Positions 50,827-59,451 of a stretch of DNA of 64,000 nucleotides are shown here, piece after piece. The translations under genes were made by a program, and so were the position numbers. Position 1 is the stretch's first letter. Every line of letters begins with the position of its first letter. Origin of the DNA: CADEDV01 sp964596345. Its GTDB lineage: Bacteria; Bacteroidota; Bacteroidia; Chitinophagales; Chitinophagaceae. Under the pieces are notes generated by a model that was not told the DNA's origin, did no database searches, and saw only the letters and a program-made list of their open reading frames with translations. Where the stretch lies: assembly GCA_964596345.1 (NCBI GenBank), contig CAZQSZ010000001.1, positions 682,001 to 746,000 on the forward strand, read 5' to 3'.

Positions 50827-51477
50827 ATGAGCGAACATAACCAATCAACCGACTCTCTCCAGGACATCCGGGATATCCGCCAGCTGATGGAACGATCTTC
50901 CCGTTTTATTTCGCTCAGCGGACTCAGCGGGGTGGCGGCAGGTCTTTTTGCATTGGCAGGTGCAGCCATTGCCCGGTATATAGTATTTAAAAATTATTAT
51001 ACAGCATACGATGAAAGAGGCGGCTATTCAGATACTGATTTCACCACTTTAAAATTGCAGTTGTTAGGTTTGGCGGCGGCAGTTTTTGCAGCTGCTTTTA
51101 TTGCTGCTTTTTATTTTACCTGGCGCAAATCAAGTAAGGAAGGAACTTCCTTATGGAATCCCACTTCCCGCCGCTTAATGTGGAATATGCTGATCCCGCT
51201 GGCAGCCGGTGCTTTATTTATATTAGGGATGCTGCAATACAATGACTGGCGTTTTGTGGCACCTGCCTGTTTGATCTTTTACGGGCTGGCACTGGTGAAT
51301 GCCAGTAAGTATACACTGACGGATATCCGCTACCTCGGGTATTGTGAAATTGTACTGGGACTGATCAATATGCAATGGGTGGGTAAGGGATTATATTTCT
51401 GGGCCATCGGCTTTGGTGTATTACACATTATATATGGTATCAGTATGTGGTGGAAATATGAACGTAAAGCGGCCTGA
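50827..51477 (+). CDS. multi-pass membrane protein, operon lead gene
   Basis: A 216-residue protein from ATG 50827. A soluble N-terminus (DSLQDIRDIRQLMERSSRFI) is followed by about six helices (SGLSGVAAGLFALAGAAIAR, then LQLLGLAAAVFAAAFIAAFY and more). Similar proteins precede a small winged-helix regulator in other Bacteroidota, as here (17 bp upstream of it). No function known; it might sense the envelope signal that the regulator answers, but this is inference. The upstream GTG (50818) overlaps the operator and is rejected as start. Confidence 0.8.
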   Translation: MSEHNQSTDSLQDIRDIRQLMERSSRFISLSGLSGVAAGLFALAGAAIARYIVFKNYYTAYDERGGYSDTDFTTLKLQLLGLAAAVFAAAFIAAFYFTWRKSSKEGTSLWNPTSRRLMWNMLIPLAAGALFILGMLQYNDWRFVAPACLIFYGLALVNASKYTLTDIRYLGYCEIVLGLINMQWVGKGLYFWAIGFGVLHIIYGISMWWKYERKAA

Positions 51478-51494
51478 TCGTCTAAATTTAGAAC

Positions 51495-51794
51495 ATGAAG
51501 AATCCGATCACAGGTTTAAATAAGGTTTTCGATAACCGCATCCGCCTCGGGGTAATGAGCATCCTGCTGGTGAATGAGGAAGTGAACTTTAATGACCTGA
51601 AGCAAATGCTGGAAGTAACGGATGGCAACCTGGCCACCCACCTGGTGAACCTGGAGGAGAACGGGTATATCAAAGTGCACAAAGGATTTATTGGCAAGAA
51701 AACGAATACCACTTATGTAGTGACCAAATCAGGTGAAAAAGCATTTACAGACCATATCACAGCGTTGGAAAATATGATAAAGGGGATAAAATAA
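51495..51794 (+). CDS. winged-helix transcriptional regulator (HTH_34 type)
   Basis: A 99-residue DNA-binding protein: NKVFDNRIRLGVMSILLVNE, FNDLKQMLEVTDGNLATHLV (recognition helix), NLEENGYIKVHKGFIGKKTN, TTYVVTKSGEKAFTDHITAL. This is the MarR/ArsR-like winged-helix family found beside creD in Bacteroidota. Operator-like CTTTGnAATnCAAAG sequences lie before the operon and directly after this gene, suggesting auto-repression. Confidence 0.9.
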   Translation: MKNPITGLNKVFDNRIRLGVMSILLVNEEVNFNDLKQMLEVTDGNLATHLVNLEENGYIKVHKGFIGKKTNTTYVVTKSGEKAFTDHITALENMIKGIK

Positions 51795-51810
51795 TTTTTT
51801 TTACCTATTC

Positions 51811-51827
51811 ACTTTGAAATGCAAAGC
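51811..51827. promoter_or_regulatory. operator O2, inverted repeat CTTTG-AAATG-CAAAG
   Basis: Same pattern as O1 (ACTTTG ... CAAAG with central AAT). It lies 16 bp after the regulator stop and includes the ATG (51819-51821) of the next gene. Upstream TTCACTTTG resembles a -7 box, so an internal promoter is possible, but no -33 element is visible. Confidence 0.55.
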
Positions 51828-52319
51828 ACTTTTAAAATAGAAAAAAATAAACAGGCCATAAAGCACTGGCTGCTTTTTTTTATGCTGGCACTACTCGCCA
51901 GTGGTGTAACGGCAATTCCGGTTGAGCAGGGACTCTCTTTTATGATCCCCTTTTTTTCTACTGATTCTTTTATGGGGCTATGGCTGGAGAAAGTCTATGA
52001 TGGAATACTGGCTACAGGTAAACAATATCCTTTTCTTTTTTACGGGTACGACTGGCTGGCCTTTGCGCATTTTGTTTTAGCTCTTGTATTCATCGGGCCT
52101 TTTAAAGATCCGGTGCGGAATAAATGGGTAATCGAATTTGGTATGTATGCCTGTTTGCTGATCATTCCTTTTGCACTGATCGCCGGCCATTTCAGGGGTA
52201 TTCCTTTTGGGTGGCGACTGATCGATTGCTCTTTTGGAATTATTGGTTTATTCCCTTTAGCTATTTGTTATAAGAAAATCTTGTGGCTGGAAGAAGCAGA
52301 AATGAAAGAAGAAGAATGA
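51819..52319 (+). CDS. four-helix membrane protein, unknown
   Basis: A 166-residue protein: short charged N-terminus (MQSTFKIEKNKQAIKHW), then helices at about 18-34, 71-91, 107-125 and 130-150, and an acidic tail (LEEAEMKEEE). No family recognised. Its ATG sits inside operator O2; the next internal Met would lose part of the first helix. It overlaps the following gene by 4 bp (ATGA). Confidence 0.7.
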   Translation: MQSTFKIEKNKQAIKHWLLFFMLALLASGVTAIPVEQGLSFMIPFFSTDSFMGLWLEKVYDGILATGKQYPFLFYGYDWLAFAHFVLALVFIGPFKDPVRNKWVIEFGMYACLLIIPFALIAGHFRGIPFGWRLIDCSFGIIGLFPLAICYKKILWLEEAEMKEEE

Positions 52320-52753
52320 GGACATTCCTGCACATATTAAATACCTGGTTTTTATCTGCACTGATCTGCGGTGCAGGGATAACTGTGATGCTGGTTTATC
52401 CGGATCATGGATTTATGCGGGATGAAAACATCTTCACTACTTTTTTTATAACAGTAGTTGTGGGTTCACTGGGTGGATTGCCCTCCCTGTTACTTTCCTG
52501 GTTTTTTCTTTCCCTGATCGTGGATTCCCCGATGCAGGGCACCTGGAAAATAGGGTGTTGGTATGCAGCAGTGATGCTTGCTATCTTTTTGAACCTGCAA
52601 CTGATTGCCTTATTTGGCGATGGCAGGTTAGCTGGTATTGCAGTAGTAGTAGATGTCTGGCCAGTATTTGCAGTAGCGTTTATAACGCTTACCATACGGA
52701 TCAAACAATTCCTGTTGCTCATTGCGTATTATTCTGAAAAAATTAAACTATAA
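52316..52753 (+). CDS. four-helix membrane protein, unknown
   Basis: A 145-residue protein from ATG 52316, overlapping the previous stop (ATGA), so translation is coupled. Helices at about 6-26, 43-63, 75-98 and 110-130. Unrelated by eye to its neighbour except for the similar hydrophobic pattern. Conserved roles unknown; it belongs to the creD operon. The frame extends 11 codons upstream but into the preceding gene. Confidence 0.7.
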   Translation: MRTFLHILNTWFLSALICGAGITVMLVYPDHGFMRDENIFTTFFITVVVGSLGGLPSLLLSWFFLSLIVDSPMQGTWKIGCWYAAVMLAIFLNLQLIALFGDGRLAGIAVVVDVWPVFAVAFITLTIRIKQFLLLIAYYSEKIKL

Positions 52754-52755
52754 TA

Positions 52756-54057
52756 ATGGAATCAACTATCAACAACATCTGGCAAAAAAGTAAGCTGCTG
52801 ATCAAAGGGCTGATGATCGGGGTACTGGTATTATTATTACTGATACCGGCTTTCTTTGTACAGGACCTGATCAAAGAAAGAGAACAGCGTCAAAAAGAAG
52901 CCGTCACAGAAGTAAGCAGTAAATGGGCGGGACGGCAAAATATCACCGGGCCTGTATTAGTGATACCATTTGATGAAAAGATCACGGCTTCTAACGGAAC
53001 GATAAGTCATAGCCGGCAACTGGCTTATTTTTTACCGGATAAGCTGGAGATGAGATCAACCGTGGCACCGGTGAAAAAATACCGGGGTATTTATGAAGTG
53101 ATGTTGTACACAGCTGATGTGGCTATCAGCGGGAAATTTTTTCCGCTCCCTTTAACAAAGATCAAAGTAAACAGTGCCGATCTGTTGTGGAATGAAGCCT
53201 ATATCTGCATGGGCATCACCGACAGCCGCGGGTTGAAGGAAGAAATCAACATGAAATGGAATGATTCGCTGCTGTCACTGGCACCACAACTGATCAATAA
53301 TGCCATTTTCAAAGAAGCATTTGTTGCACCGGTAACGCTGGCAGAAACAGATATTACCAACGGGATCAGTTTTTCAGGAGCCATCGAGGTAAGCGGGTCG
53401 GAGCAACTGATGTACACACCCGTCGGTAAAGAAACAACGGTAACGATGCAATCGGCCTGGCCTGATCCGAGTTTTACGGGCAGCCAGTTACCGGTTACCT
53501 CCGATATTACAGGCAGCGGATTCACAGCACAATGGAAAAGCCTGTCACTGACCCGTTCCTTTCCCCAGCAATGGAGGAATGATAGTTATGTTCTCTCAGC
53601 TGCTTCTTTTGGTACGGATCTTTTCATCCCGGTCAATGGGTATCAAAAAACGATGCGGTCGGTGAAGTATGCCATTCTCTGTATCCTGCTTACGTTCACG
53701 GCCTTCTTTTTAATTGAGACCACGAATAAAAAATCCGTACACCCTGTTCAGTATGCCTTAATTGGTTTTGCCCTTATCCTTTTCTATACATTGCTCTTAT
53801 CTTTTTCGGAATATGTCGGCTTTAATACGGCATATGGCATTGCGGCATTCGCCACGGTTGGACTGATCACCTGGTTTGTGAAAGGGTTGTTAGGTTCATC
53901 GAAACTTTCCATGCTCCTGTCGTTTGTATTGGTGTTACTTTATTCGTATGTGTTTACCATTTTACAATTGCAGGACTATGCTTTGTTGCTGGGAAGTGTT
54001 GGTTTGTTCCTGACGCTGGCCGTGGTGATGTATTTCTCCCGGAAAATTCAATGGTGA
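52756..54057 (+). CDS. creD: CreD family inner-membrane protein
   Basis: A 433-residue protein: first helix at about 15-38 (LIKGLMIGVLVLLLLIPAFF), a large periplasmic beta-rich region with KWAGRQNITGPVLVIPFDEK (the family signature) and DLFIPVNGYQKTMRSVKYAI, then about five helices in the C-terminal 140 residues (LTFTAFFLIETTNKKSVHPV, QYALIGFALILFYTLLLSFS). CreD is an envelope-stress protein regulated by CreBC in E. coli; here control is more likely by the winged-helix regulator. Confidence 0.93.
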   Translation: MESTINNIWQKSKLLIKGLMIGVLVLLLLIPAFFVQDLIKEREQRQKEAVTEVSSKWAGRQNITGPVLVIPFDEKITASNGTISHSRQLAYFLPDKLEMRSTVAPVKKYRGIYEVMLYTADVAISGKFFPLPLTKIKVNSADLLWNEAYICMGITDSRGLKEEINMKWNDSLLSLAPQLINNAIFKEAFVAPVTLAETDITNGISFSGAIEVSGSEQLMYTPVGKETTVTMQSAWPDPSFTGSQLPVTSDITGSGFTAQWKSLSLTRSFPQQWRNDSYVLSAASFGTDLFIPVNGYQKTMRSVKYAILCILLTFTAFFLIETTNKKSVHPVQYALIGFALILFYTLLLSFSEYVGFNTAYGIAAFATVGLITWFVKGLLGSSKLSMLLSFVLVLLYSYVFTILQLQDYALLLGSVGLFLTLAVVMYFSRKIQW

Positions 54058-54078
54058 GAGTAAGCAAAAGACAGGAAA

Positions 54079-54279
54079 ATGGTATTGGATATTATCGGGC
54101 AGATATTGTGGTGGGGAATTTTAACGACACCTGTATTGGCTTTCCTGGTACTCCGGAAAGCCGAAATGGACCGTATCGGCAAATTTTTAGCGGGTTTGTT
54201 CATTACCATCATCCTGTCTTTAACCTTTTACTTTATTTCAATCGGCATCCTGTTCAGGAACGGAATGGGACCCGGGTAA
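54079..54279 (+). CDS. small two-helix membrane protein
   Basis: A 66-residue hydrophobic protein (VLDIIGQILWWGILTTPVLA then KFLAGLFITIILSLTFYFIS), 21 bp after creD. A different frame starting 54051 overlaps creD and has no helix pattern, so it is rejected. Probably part of the operon; function unknown. Confidence 0.65.
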   Translation: MVLDIIGQILWWGILTTPVLAFLVLRKAEMDRIGKFLAGLFITIILSLTFYFISIGILFRNGMGPG

Positions 54280-54309
54280 TGAATATGAAACTTTAAATAT
54301 TATCATGCT

Positions 54310-54687
54310 ATGCATCCTGTTAAAACAGAAAAATTCAGTACCACAAAAAGATTGCAGAGTATTAGCTATGCAGTCAGCGGCATTCTTTCATTTTTTAAAA
54401 CACAACACAATGCGATCATTCATTTATGCAGTACTGTCACTGTTGTTCTTGCTGGTTTATTTTTTGGTATTCCGGTAAATGAGTGGCTGGCTATCATACT
54501 TGTCACCGGCTTTGTGTGGGTGGCCGAGATTTTCAACACCGCCATCGAAGCCATCATGGATCATGTATCGCCGGAGCGGCATCCGAAAGTAAAATACATC
54601 AAAGATGTGGCAGCAGCTGCTGTTTTATTGGCTGCTATCACGGCCCTGGTAACAGGGGCCCTCATTTTTATTCCTAAACTTTTTTAA
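54310..54687 (+). CDS. dgkA: diacylglycerol kinase (DgkA type)
   Basis: A 125-residue, three-helix membrane kinase. Catalytic segment: QSISYAVSGILSFFKTQHNA, EWLAIILVTGFVWVAEIFNT then AIEAIMDHVSPERHPKVKYI, and KDVAAAAVLLAAITALVTGA. The Glu-x7-Asn pattern in VAEIFNTAIE matches DgkA; it may phosphorylate diacylglycerol or undecaprenol. Confidence 0.9.
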   Translation: MHPVKTEKFSTTKRLQSISYAVSGILSFFKTQHNAIIHLCSTVTVVLAGLFFGIPVNEWLAIILVTGFVWVAEIFNTAIEAIMDHVSPERHPKVKYIKDVAAAAVLLAAITALVTGALIFIPKLF

Positions 54688-54688
54688 T

Positions 54689-55375
54689 ATGCTACCAATA
54701 CTGCAACAAAATAAATATTTAAAGCTTCTCTATTTTCAGCGGACAGAAATGGAGAAATGGTTATTACTCTCCTGTCTGTTTAGTTTATTGCTGGAAGCAG
54801 CGAGGATCATTATTACCGGCAGTCATTTATTTATCTTCATGCCCTGGAATTTATTCCTCGCTTTTGTTCCCTATTATATCTCTTCCCAACTGGAGAAAAG
54901 ACCCGCCTGGATAGAGAATAAATTGATATTTAGCCTGATCGTTATTGTATGGGTATTATTTCTGCCCAATTCATTTTATATCATCACCGATCTTTTCCAC
55001 CTGGAATTCCAGGAAGGCTCCACCCGCTGGTTCGACCTGACCCTGATCTTTTCCTTTGCCTGGAATGGTTTGCTGCTGGGTATCTTATCGATCCGGCATA
55101 TCGAAAGGATATTCAGGCATTGCTTTCAGTATAAGAATGAATTTCTGTTTCTGCTGCCGGTGATGTTACTGAATGCCTGGGGCATTTATATTGGCCGGTT
55201 CATGCGGTTCAACAGCTGGGATGTACTCACCAATCCCTTTGCTTTATTTGCCGATATCGGGTACATGCTGATCCATCCGTTTCAGCACCTGTATCCCTGG
55301 GGAATGATCATGGTCTTTGCCATTTTCATGACGATCATTTATATGTCGGTGAAAAGAATGGCCAAAGTGATCTGA
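54689..55375 (+). CDS. DUF1361 membrane protein
   Basis: A 228-residue, multi-helix protein with DUF1361 features: FIFMPWNLFLAFVPYYISSQ near the first third, FLPNSFYIITDLFHLEFQEG, then RWFDLTLIFSFAWNGLLLGI and GIYIGRFMRFNSWDVLTNPF. Function unknown. It starts 1 bp after dgkA and ends the creD operon; the next gene is convergent. Confidence 0.88.
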   Translation: MLPILQQNKYLKLLYFQRTEMEKWLLLSCLFSLLLEAARIIITGSHLFIFMPWNLFLAFVPYYISSQLEKRPAWIENKLIFSLIVIVWVLFLPNSFYIITDLFHLEFQEGSTRWFDLTLIFSFAWNGLLLGILSIRHIERIFRHCFQYKNEFLFLLPVMLLNAWGIYIGRFMRFNSWDVLTNPFALFADIGYMLIHPFQHLYPWGMIMVFAIFMTIIYMSVKRMAKVI

Positions 55376-55404
55376 TGAAATAAGGTACAGGAAGCCCGGT
55401 GCTT

Positions 55405-56121
55405 TTAATGGCAATTGATCGCAGCGTCGGCTGTTGACTGCGCTGGCAGGTCCGGGCTGATATAAGGAATGCCTAAGTTTAACCCGCGAAGGATTAAAAC
55501 AACCGCCATGATCACCACAAAGTATGGAACTGCTTTTCGCATCGCCTGGCGAACAGGTACACTTATTACCTGCCCCAAGTAAGTCACGATCATCATCGCT
55601 GGTAATGTGCCTGCACCAAAAGCCGCCATAAAGGCTACAGCCTGGCTTACACCTGTTGAGGAAATAGCAGCGGCTACGGCCAGGTAAACCATACCACAAG
55701 GCAGGAACCCATTCGCAATTCCCATCAGGAAAAAGCCGCCGGGGCCTTTTGCTTTACGAAGAAGGCTGCTGATAAGCTGTTGAATAAAAATATAAAACTG
55801 ATCAAGAAACGAAAGACGTAAACGGGTTTTGTGCAGAAAATAAAATAGTGAGAGTAACAGGATGATCACCCCAAGAAGAACAGAAAACCGCTGTTGAATA
55901 CCTGCCATATAAATACTTCTGCCTGCCAGGCCAAACAACAAACCGAAAACAGAATAGGTGCTGATGCGTCCGAGTTGGTATAGCAACAACGATAGAAATT
56001 TCTTTGTTCCGGATAAATGCTGCGTTGGCAACGCAAGACTTAACGGTCCGCACATACCCACACAATGCAGGCTGCCCACAGCACCTAATGTAAAACCCGC
56101 TATGATGACAGGCCATAACAT
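55405..56121 (-). CDS. SafE/UreH-like membrane transporter of the cbb3 operon
   Basis: A 238-residue, six-helix protein: IIAGFTLGAVGSLHCVGMCG (conserved Cys motif CVGMCGP), then YQLGRISTYSVFGLLFGLAG and LMGIANGFLPCGMVYLAVAA (second conserved FLPCG motif), AFGAGTLPAMMIVTYLGQVI. This is the UreH/CcoS-linked sulfite-exporter family that often ends cco operons and is thought to move copper or related metal for oxidase assembly. It overlaps the neighbourhood of fixH by 1 bp gap. Confidence 0.88.
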   Translation of the reverse strand: MLWPVIIAGFTLGAVGSLHCVGMCGPLSLALPTQHLSGTKKFLSLLLYQLGRISTYSVFGLLFGLAGRSIYMAGIQQRFSVLLGVIILLLSLFYFLHKTRLRLSFLDQFYIFIQQLISSLLRKAKGPGGFFLMGIANGFLPCGMVYLAVAAAISSTGVSQAVAFMAAFGAGTLPAMMIVTYLGQVISVPVRQAMRKAVPYFVVIMAVVLILRGLNLGIPYISPDLPAQSTADAAINCH

Positions 56122-56122
56122 A

Positions 56123-56560
56123 TTACAGTACGGTTAAAGCTTTTTCTGTGTAGTAATCTTTGCCATTGCTGTTCCATCCGATCTTCACCGTATAATTTCC
56201 GGGTGTTACCTGTCCGTTAGTGAACACCTGGAAGCCATCGGGGTTAACCTCCAGGTCAAATTTTTTATCCTGCTTTTGATTGTAAGCACAATAGAAAAGT
56301 ACAGAACCGGTAAGAGCCTGGTTTTTCATTTCTTCCGGGAATTGTAAAACAATACCGCTGTCGGTCTGCTGCAGGCTGGCCGCTGCACTTAATGCGTTGG
56401 CCCTGTTAGATCCGTCTATGACTTCCTGGTAACGGAGTTCTTTTTTGTAATAATCTTTTTCTACCAGCTCATAGGTGGTGTTCATGGATTTATAAACCAA
56501 AAATCCCATTCCTGCGCCGAACACGATAAAGGTGACCAGTAATTTATTTCCCCAATTCAT
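56123..56560 (-). CDS. fixH: FixH/CcoH family protein
   Basis: A 145-residue protein with a single N-terminal helix (KLLVTFIVFGAGMGFLVYKS), the YYKKELRYQEVIDGSNRANA segment typical of FixH and a periplasmic beta-rich domain ending TVKIGWNSNGKDYYTEKALT. FixH/CcoH helps cbb3 oxidase maturation together with CcoG, CcoI and CcoS, all present here. Confidence 0.88.
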   Translation of the reverse strand: MNWGNKLLVTFIVFGAGMGFLVYKSMNTTYELVEKDYYKKELRYQEVIDGSNRANALSAAASLQQTDSGIVLQFPEEMKNQALTGSVLFYCAYNQKQDKKFDLEVNPDGFQVFTNGQVTPGNYTVKIGWNSNGKDYYTEKALTVL

Positions 56561-56587
56561 AATTATAATTTTTGTGTGGTTGAATGA

Positions 56588-58039
56588 TCAGTATCTCCTG
56601 AACGGCCCCATAAAATTGGTGGTCAGTTCAGTTATTTTTTTATCGCCTTCATAGATGCCTACCCGCAGCTTTGTCTTTCTTGACTTTAAAGCAGTGTTTG
56701 GCAATACAACAAAGAAAGTGCCGTTACCTTGTCCGCTCTGTTTTACATGAATGTTCTTTGTGCCTACCAGTTCTATTTTTCCTGTTCCTTCCAGTTCTCC
56801 TTCCAGTTTCAGTTGTACGGGTATATCAAGGATAGTTTTATTCTGAACGGTTATTGAATAAAGATTGGATAAGGAATCTTTTCCTCTTTCCTGGTAAGTC
56901 AGGCCGGTGGTACGGATAATGGTGCCGTCAACATCTTTACGGGTAATAAGCAGGATAGTAAGCAAAGTAGCGAGTACAATAAGAACACCCGTATAGAATT
57001 TCATCCGGCCGGTATAGCGGAGCGGCTGATGATCAGCAATGCCATTTTCAGAAGCATACCGGACCAAACCTCTTGGTTTGCCTACGGCATCCATCATTTT
57101 GTTACAGGCATCAATGCAGGCGGTGCAACCCACACATTCCATTTGAGTGCCATTCCGGATATCAATACCTGTCGGACATACTTTCACACATTGGAAACAA
57201 TCAATGCAGTCGCCTGTATTTACATCCGCCGGTTTTATCTTTTTCAGTTTTCCTCTTGGCTCACCCCGTTTATAATCATAGGCAACGATCATGGAGTTGC
57301 GGTCAAGCAATACACTTTGTAAGCGGCCATAAGGGCAGATCACGGTGCAGGCCTGTTCCCGGAAATAGATATAAACAAAATAAAAAATTGTGGTGAAGAT
57401 GATGATGGCCATAAAACCAACCACATGCTGGCTGATAGGTTCTGTGATGATCTTCTCCAGTTCTTTGATACCAATTATGTAGGCGAGGAAGAAATTAGCG
57501 ATGATAAAAGCAACAAGGTAAAAGACAATATGCTTGATCGTTTTCTTACGGATTTTCTCAGCAGTCCAGGGTCCTTTGTTCAGCAATTTCTGCCTGGGGG
57601 CATCACCTTCGATGGCGAATTCAATTTTCCTGAAAAGCATTTCCAGGAAAATGGTCTGCGGGCAAACCCAGCCACAGAACAAACGGCCAAAGGCGGCTGT
57701 AAATAGAACAATGAACACAATGAATGTGATCATGATGATCCCGAAAATAAAAAAATCCTGCGGCCAGAAGACTTTACCAAAAATGATAAATTCAGCTTCC
57801 GGGATGTTGAAAAGAAACAGGGGCCTTCCGTTCATCGAAATAAATGGAAGAGTGAAGAACAGGGCAAAAAAGCCCAGGCTCACCCATGTCCTGATGCTAT
57901 AGAGTTTACCTTTGGGCTTATGTGCATACACCCATTTCCTCTTTCCTTTGGCATCTACTGTTGCCATCCGGTCGCGGAAAGAGTCTTTAGCCGTTTCAGT
58001 GTTGTTGGTTTCGTTGGTGATCGTTTCTTCAGTGTTCAT
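56588..58039 (-). CDS. ccoG: CcoG, cbb3 oxidase assembly iron-sulfur protein
   Basis: A 483-residue protein with about five helices, and conserved Cys in RLFCGWVCPQTIFLEMLFRK and ACTVICPYGRLQSVLLD. Two 4Fe-4S sites are in DCIDCFQCVKVCPTGIDIRN and MECVGCTACIDACNKMMDAV (about 290-335). A C-terminal IG-like domain (about 375-480) follows. CcoG reduces copper for the oxidase. It is 16 bp downstream of ccoP. Confidence 0.95.
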   Translation of the reverse strand: MNTEETITNETNNTETAKDSFRDRMATVDAKGKRKWVYAHKPKGKLYSIRTWVSLGFFALFFTLPFISMNGRPLFLFNIPEAEFIIFGKVFWPQDFFIFGIIMITFIVFIVLFTAAFGRLFCGWVCPQTIFLEMLFRKIEFAIEGDAPRQKLLNKGPWTAEKIRKKTIKHIVFYLVAFIIANFFLAYIIGIKELEKIITEPISQHVVGFMAIIIFTTIFYFVYIYFREQACTVICPYGRLQSVLLDRNSMIVAYDYKRGEPRGKLKKIKPADVNTGDCIDCFQCVKVCPTGIDIRNGTQMECVGCTACIDACNKMMDAVGKPRGLVRYASENGIADHQPLRYTGRMKFYTGVLIVLATLLTILLITRKDVDGTIIRTTGLTYQERGKDSLSNLYSITVQNKTILDIPVQLKLEGELEGTGKIELVGTKNIHVKQSGQGNGTFFVVLPNTALKSRKTKLRVGIYEGDKKITELTTNFMGPFRRY

Positions 58040-58055
58040 AGTTCATCATTTAGTT

Positions 58056-59255
58056 CTAATTCATTGCCATCTTCCCGTCTTTTGCTTTAGCAGAATCAAT
58101 GGCGGGTGCAGCAGGTGTTGCTTCTTCTTTATAAACAGGGCCGTCGGGTGCCTTAGGGTCAGGAGGGTTCGTTCCTTTTAATGATTTTACATAGCTGGAA
58201 AGCTGCGCCAGTTCTTTTGCTGTAAAGTTTTCCTGCCAGCTCTTCATTCCTTTATTAGTGCCATACTTAATGGTCTTAAAAATATCTTTGATACTACCTC
58301 CGTAAACCCAGTTCTCATCAGTAAGGTTCGGACCTACAAGTCCCCCGCCATCTGCCCGGTGGCAGGGTACGCAGTTGGCCGGGTTGATAAATAATTTCTT
58401 ACCAGCTTCCAGGTCTTCTTTTGAAGTCAGGTAGGTAACTGTATTTTCATCTACATTGTCACCCTGCAACTTCAGGTATTCTTTTACTTTCAGTTCGCCC
58501 TTGGCAACTGCTGTTTCATATTCCTGTTTGCTGGAAGGGCCGGTATGTGCAATATGAAAACGATAGAGGTAAATACAGCCAACGATAATCGTTAAATAAA
58601 ATCCGTACAACCACCATTTGGGTAACCGGTTATTCAATTCACGGATACCATCATAATCATGGCCCAGATCAAGATCAGCTTCCTGGCTGCTGGGACGGAA
58701 ACTATTGAATTTATCCCACCAGGAGAGCTGGTTCTTTTTAACTTCTTCCGTTACCGGCTGTGTTTCTGTAACCAGTTTATCCTTTTCGGCTTTCAGTAAA
58801 AATTTGATATTGATAAGCAGTGCAATGATGATAAACAACTCGAGAAATATTACAGTCGCCATGATATAAAAAGTGGAAGCCGTCATGCCGCCGATCGTTT
58901 GTGCTGCAGTAGTAGTTGCAGTTGCATCAGCCGGAGCAGCTCCTGTTTGAGCAAACAGGGTGCTGCTGCTTAGTAACAAAAGAGTGATCAAAACAGCTGC
59001 AACGGGAGCCGCAGTTTTTTGTTGTTTTCTCTTTTTCAATTTTACATCAGCAGTGCCAATCAGTATATTGGCCAGTATGCCAATAACGATCAGCAACAAC
59101 AGCATCAGTACTACGAGTACAATAGTCAGCGGATTGCTGAAGGCCGATGGGGCCGGCGGACCCGCAGCCCAAACCGGTTGTGCAAAACCCATAGCCAGGA
59201 AAACACCCAGCAGGCGGATCATATTCTTTGATTGATTATAATTGAACAGGTTCAT
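58056..59255 (-). CDS. ccoP: CcoP, cytochrome c subunit of cbb3 oxidase (single-heme form)
   Basis: A 399-residue protein. After an N-terminal signal-like segment (MIRLLGVFLAMGFAQPVWAA) there are about four helices (near 47-70, 83-100, 127-150 and 218-238), then a c-type heme site CVPCH at about residue 295 in PANCVPCHRADGGGLVGPNL, with the axial Met in KYGTNKGMKSW. Standard CcoP has two hemes; only one CxxCH is visible here. The C-terminus is Pro/Ala-rich (KEEATPAAPAIDSAKAKDGK). It lies between ccoQ and ccoG. Confidence 0.9.
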   Translation of the reverse strand: MNLFNYNQSKNMIRLLGVFLAMGFAQPVWAAGPPAPSAFSNPLTIVLVVLMLLLLIVIGILANILIGTADVKLKKRKQQKTAAPVAAVLITLLLLSSSTLFAQTGAAPADATATTTAAQTIGGMTASTFYIMATVIFLELFIIIALLINIKFLLKAEKDKLVTETQPVTEEVKKNQLSWWDKFNSFRPSSQEADLDLGHDYDGIRELNNRLPKWWLYGFYLTIIVGCIYLYRFHIAHTGPSSKQEYETAVAKGELKVKEYLKLQGDNVDENTVTYLTSKEDLEAGKKLFINPANCVPCHRADGGGLVGPNLTDENWVYGGSIKDIFKTIKYGTNKGMKSWQENFTAKELAQLSSYVKSLKGTNPPDPKAPDGPVYKEEATPAAPAIDSAKAKDGKMAMN

Positions 59256-59278
59256 ATAAAAGTTAGTTTTAAAGATTC

Positions 59279-59440
59279 TTAATTATCCAGCGGAAGACGG
59301 CTGATATCTTTGAGTTTTTTCTTATCTGTTTTTAAAACCCAGGTAACCATGGCCACGAAGAAGACAACAAAAATGGTCAGTGATAACATACCATAGATAT
59401 CAACACCACTTACTTTTTCTATATAGTTGATAAATTTCAT
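59279..59440 (-). CDS. ccoQ: CcoQ-like small cbb3 oxidase subunit
   Basis: A 53-residue protein: MKFINYIEKVSGVDIYGM, a single membrane helix (LSLTIFVVFFVAMVTWVL), then KTDKKKLKDISRLPLDN. The layout (one helix plus basic tail, W at the helix end) and position between ccoNO (11 bp) and ccoP (23 bp) identify CcoQ, which stabilises the oxidase. Confidence 0.85.
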   Translation of the reverse strand: MKFINYIEKVSGVDIYGMLSLTIFVVFFVAMVTWVLKTDKKKLKDISRLPLDN

Positions 59441-59451
59441 GATCGGTTCCT

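Noticed and set aside
54051..54296. 81-codon open frame overlapping the creD stop
   Set aside because: It overlaps the small two-helix membrane protein in another frame and has no membrane or domain pattern.
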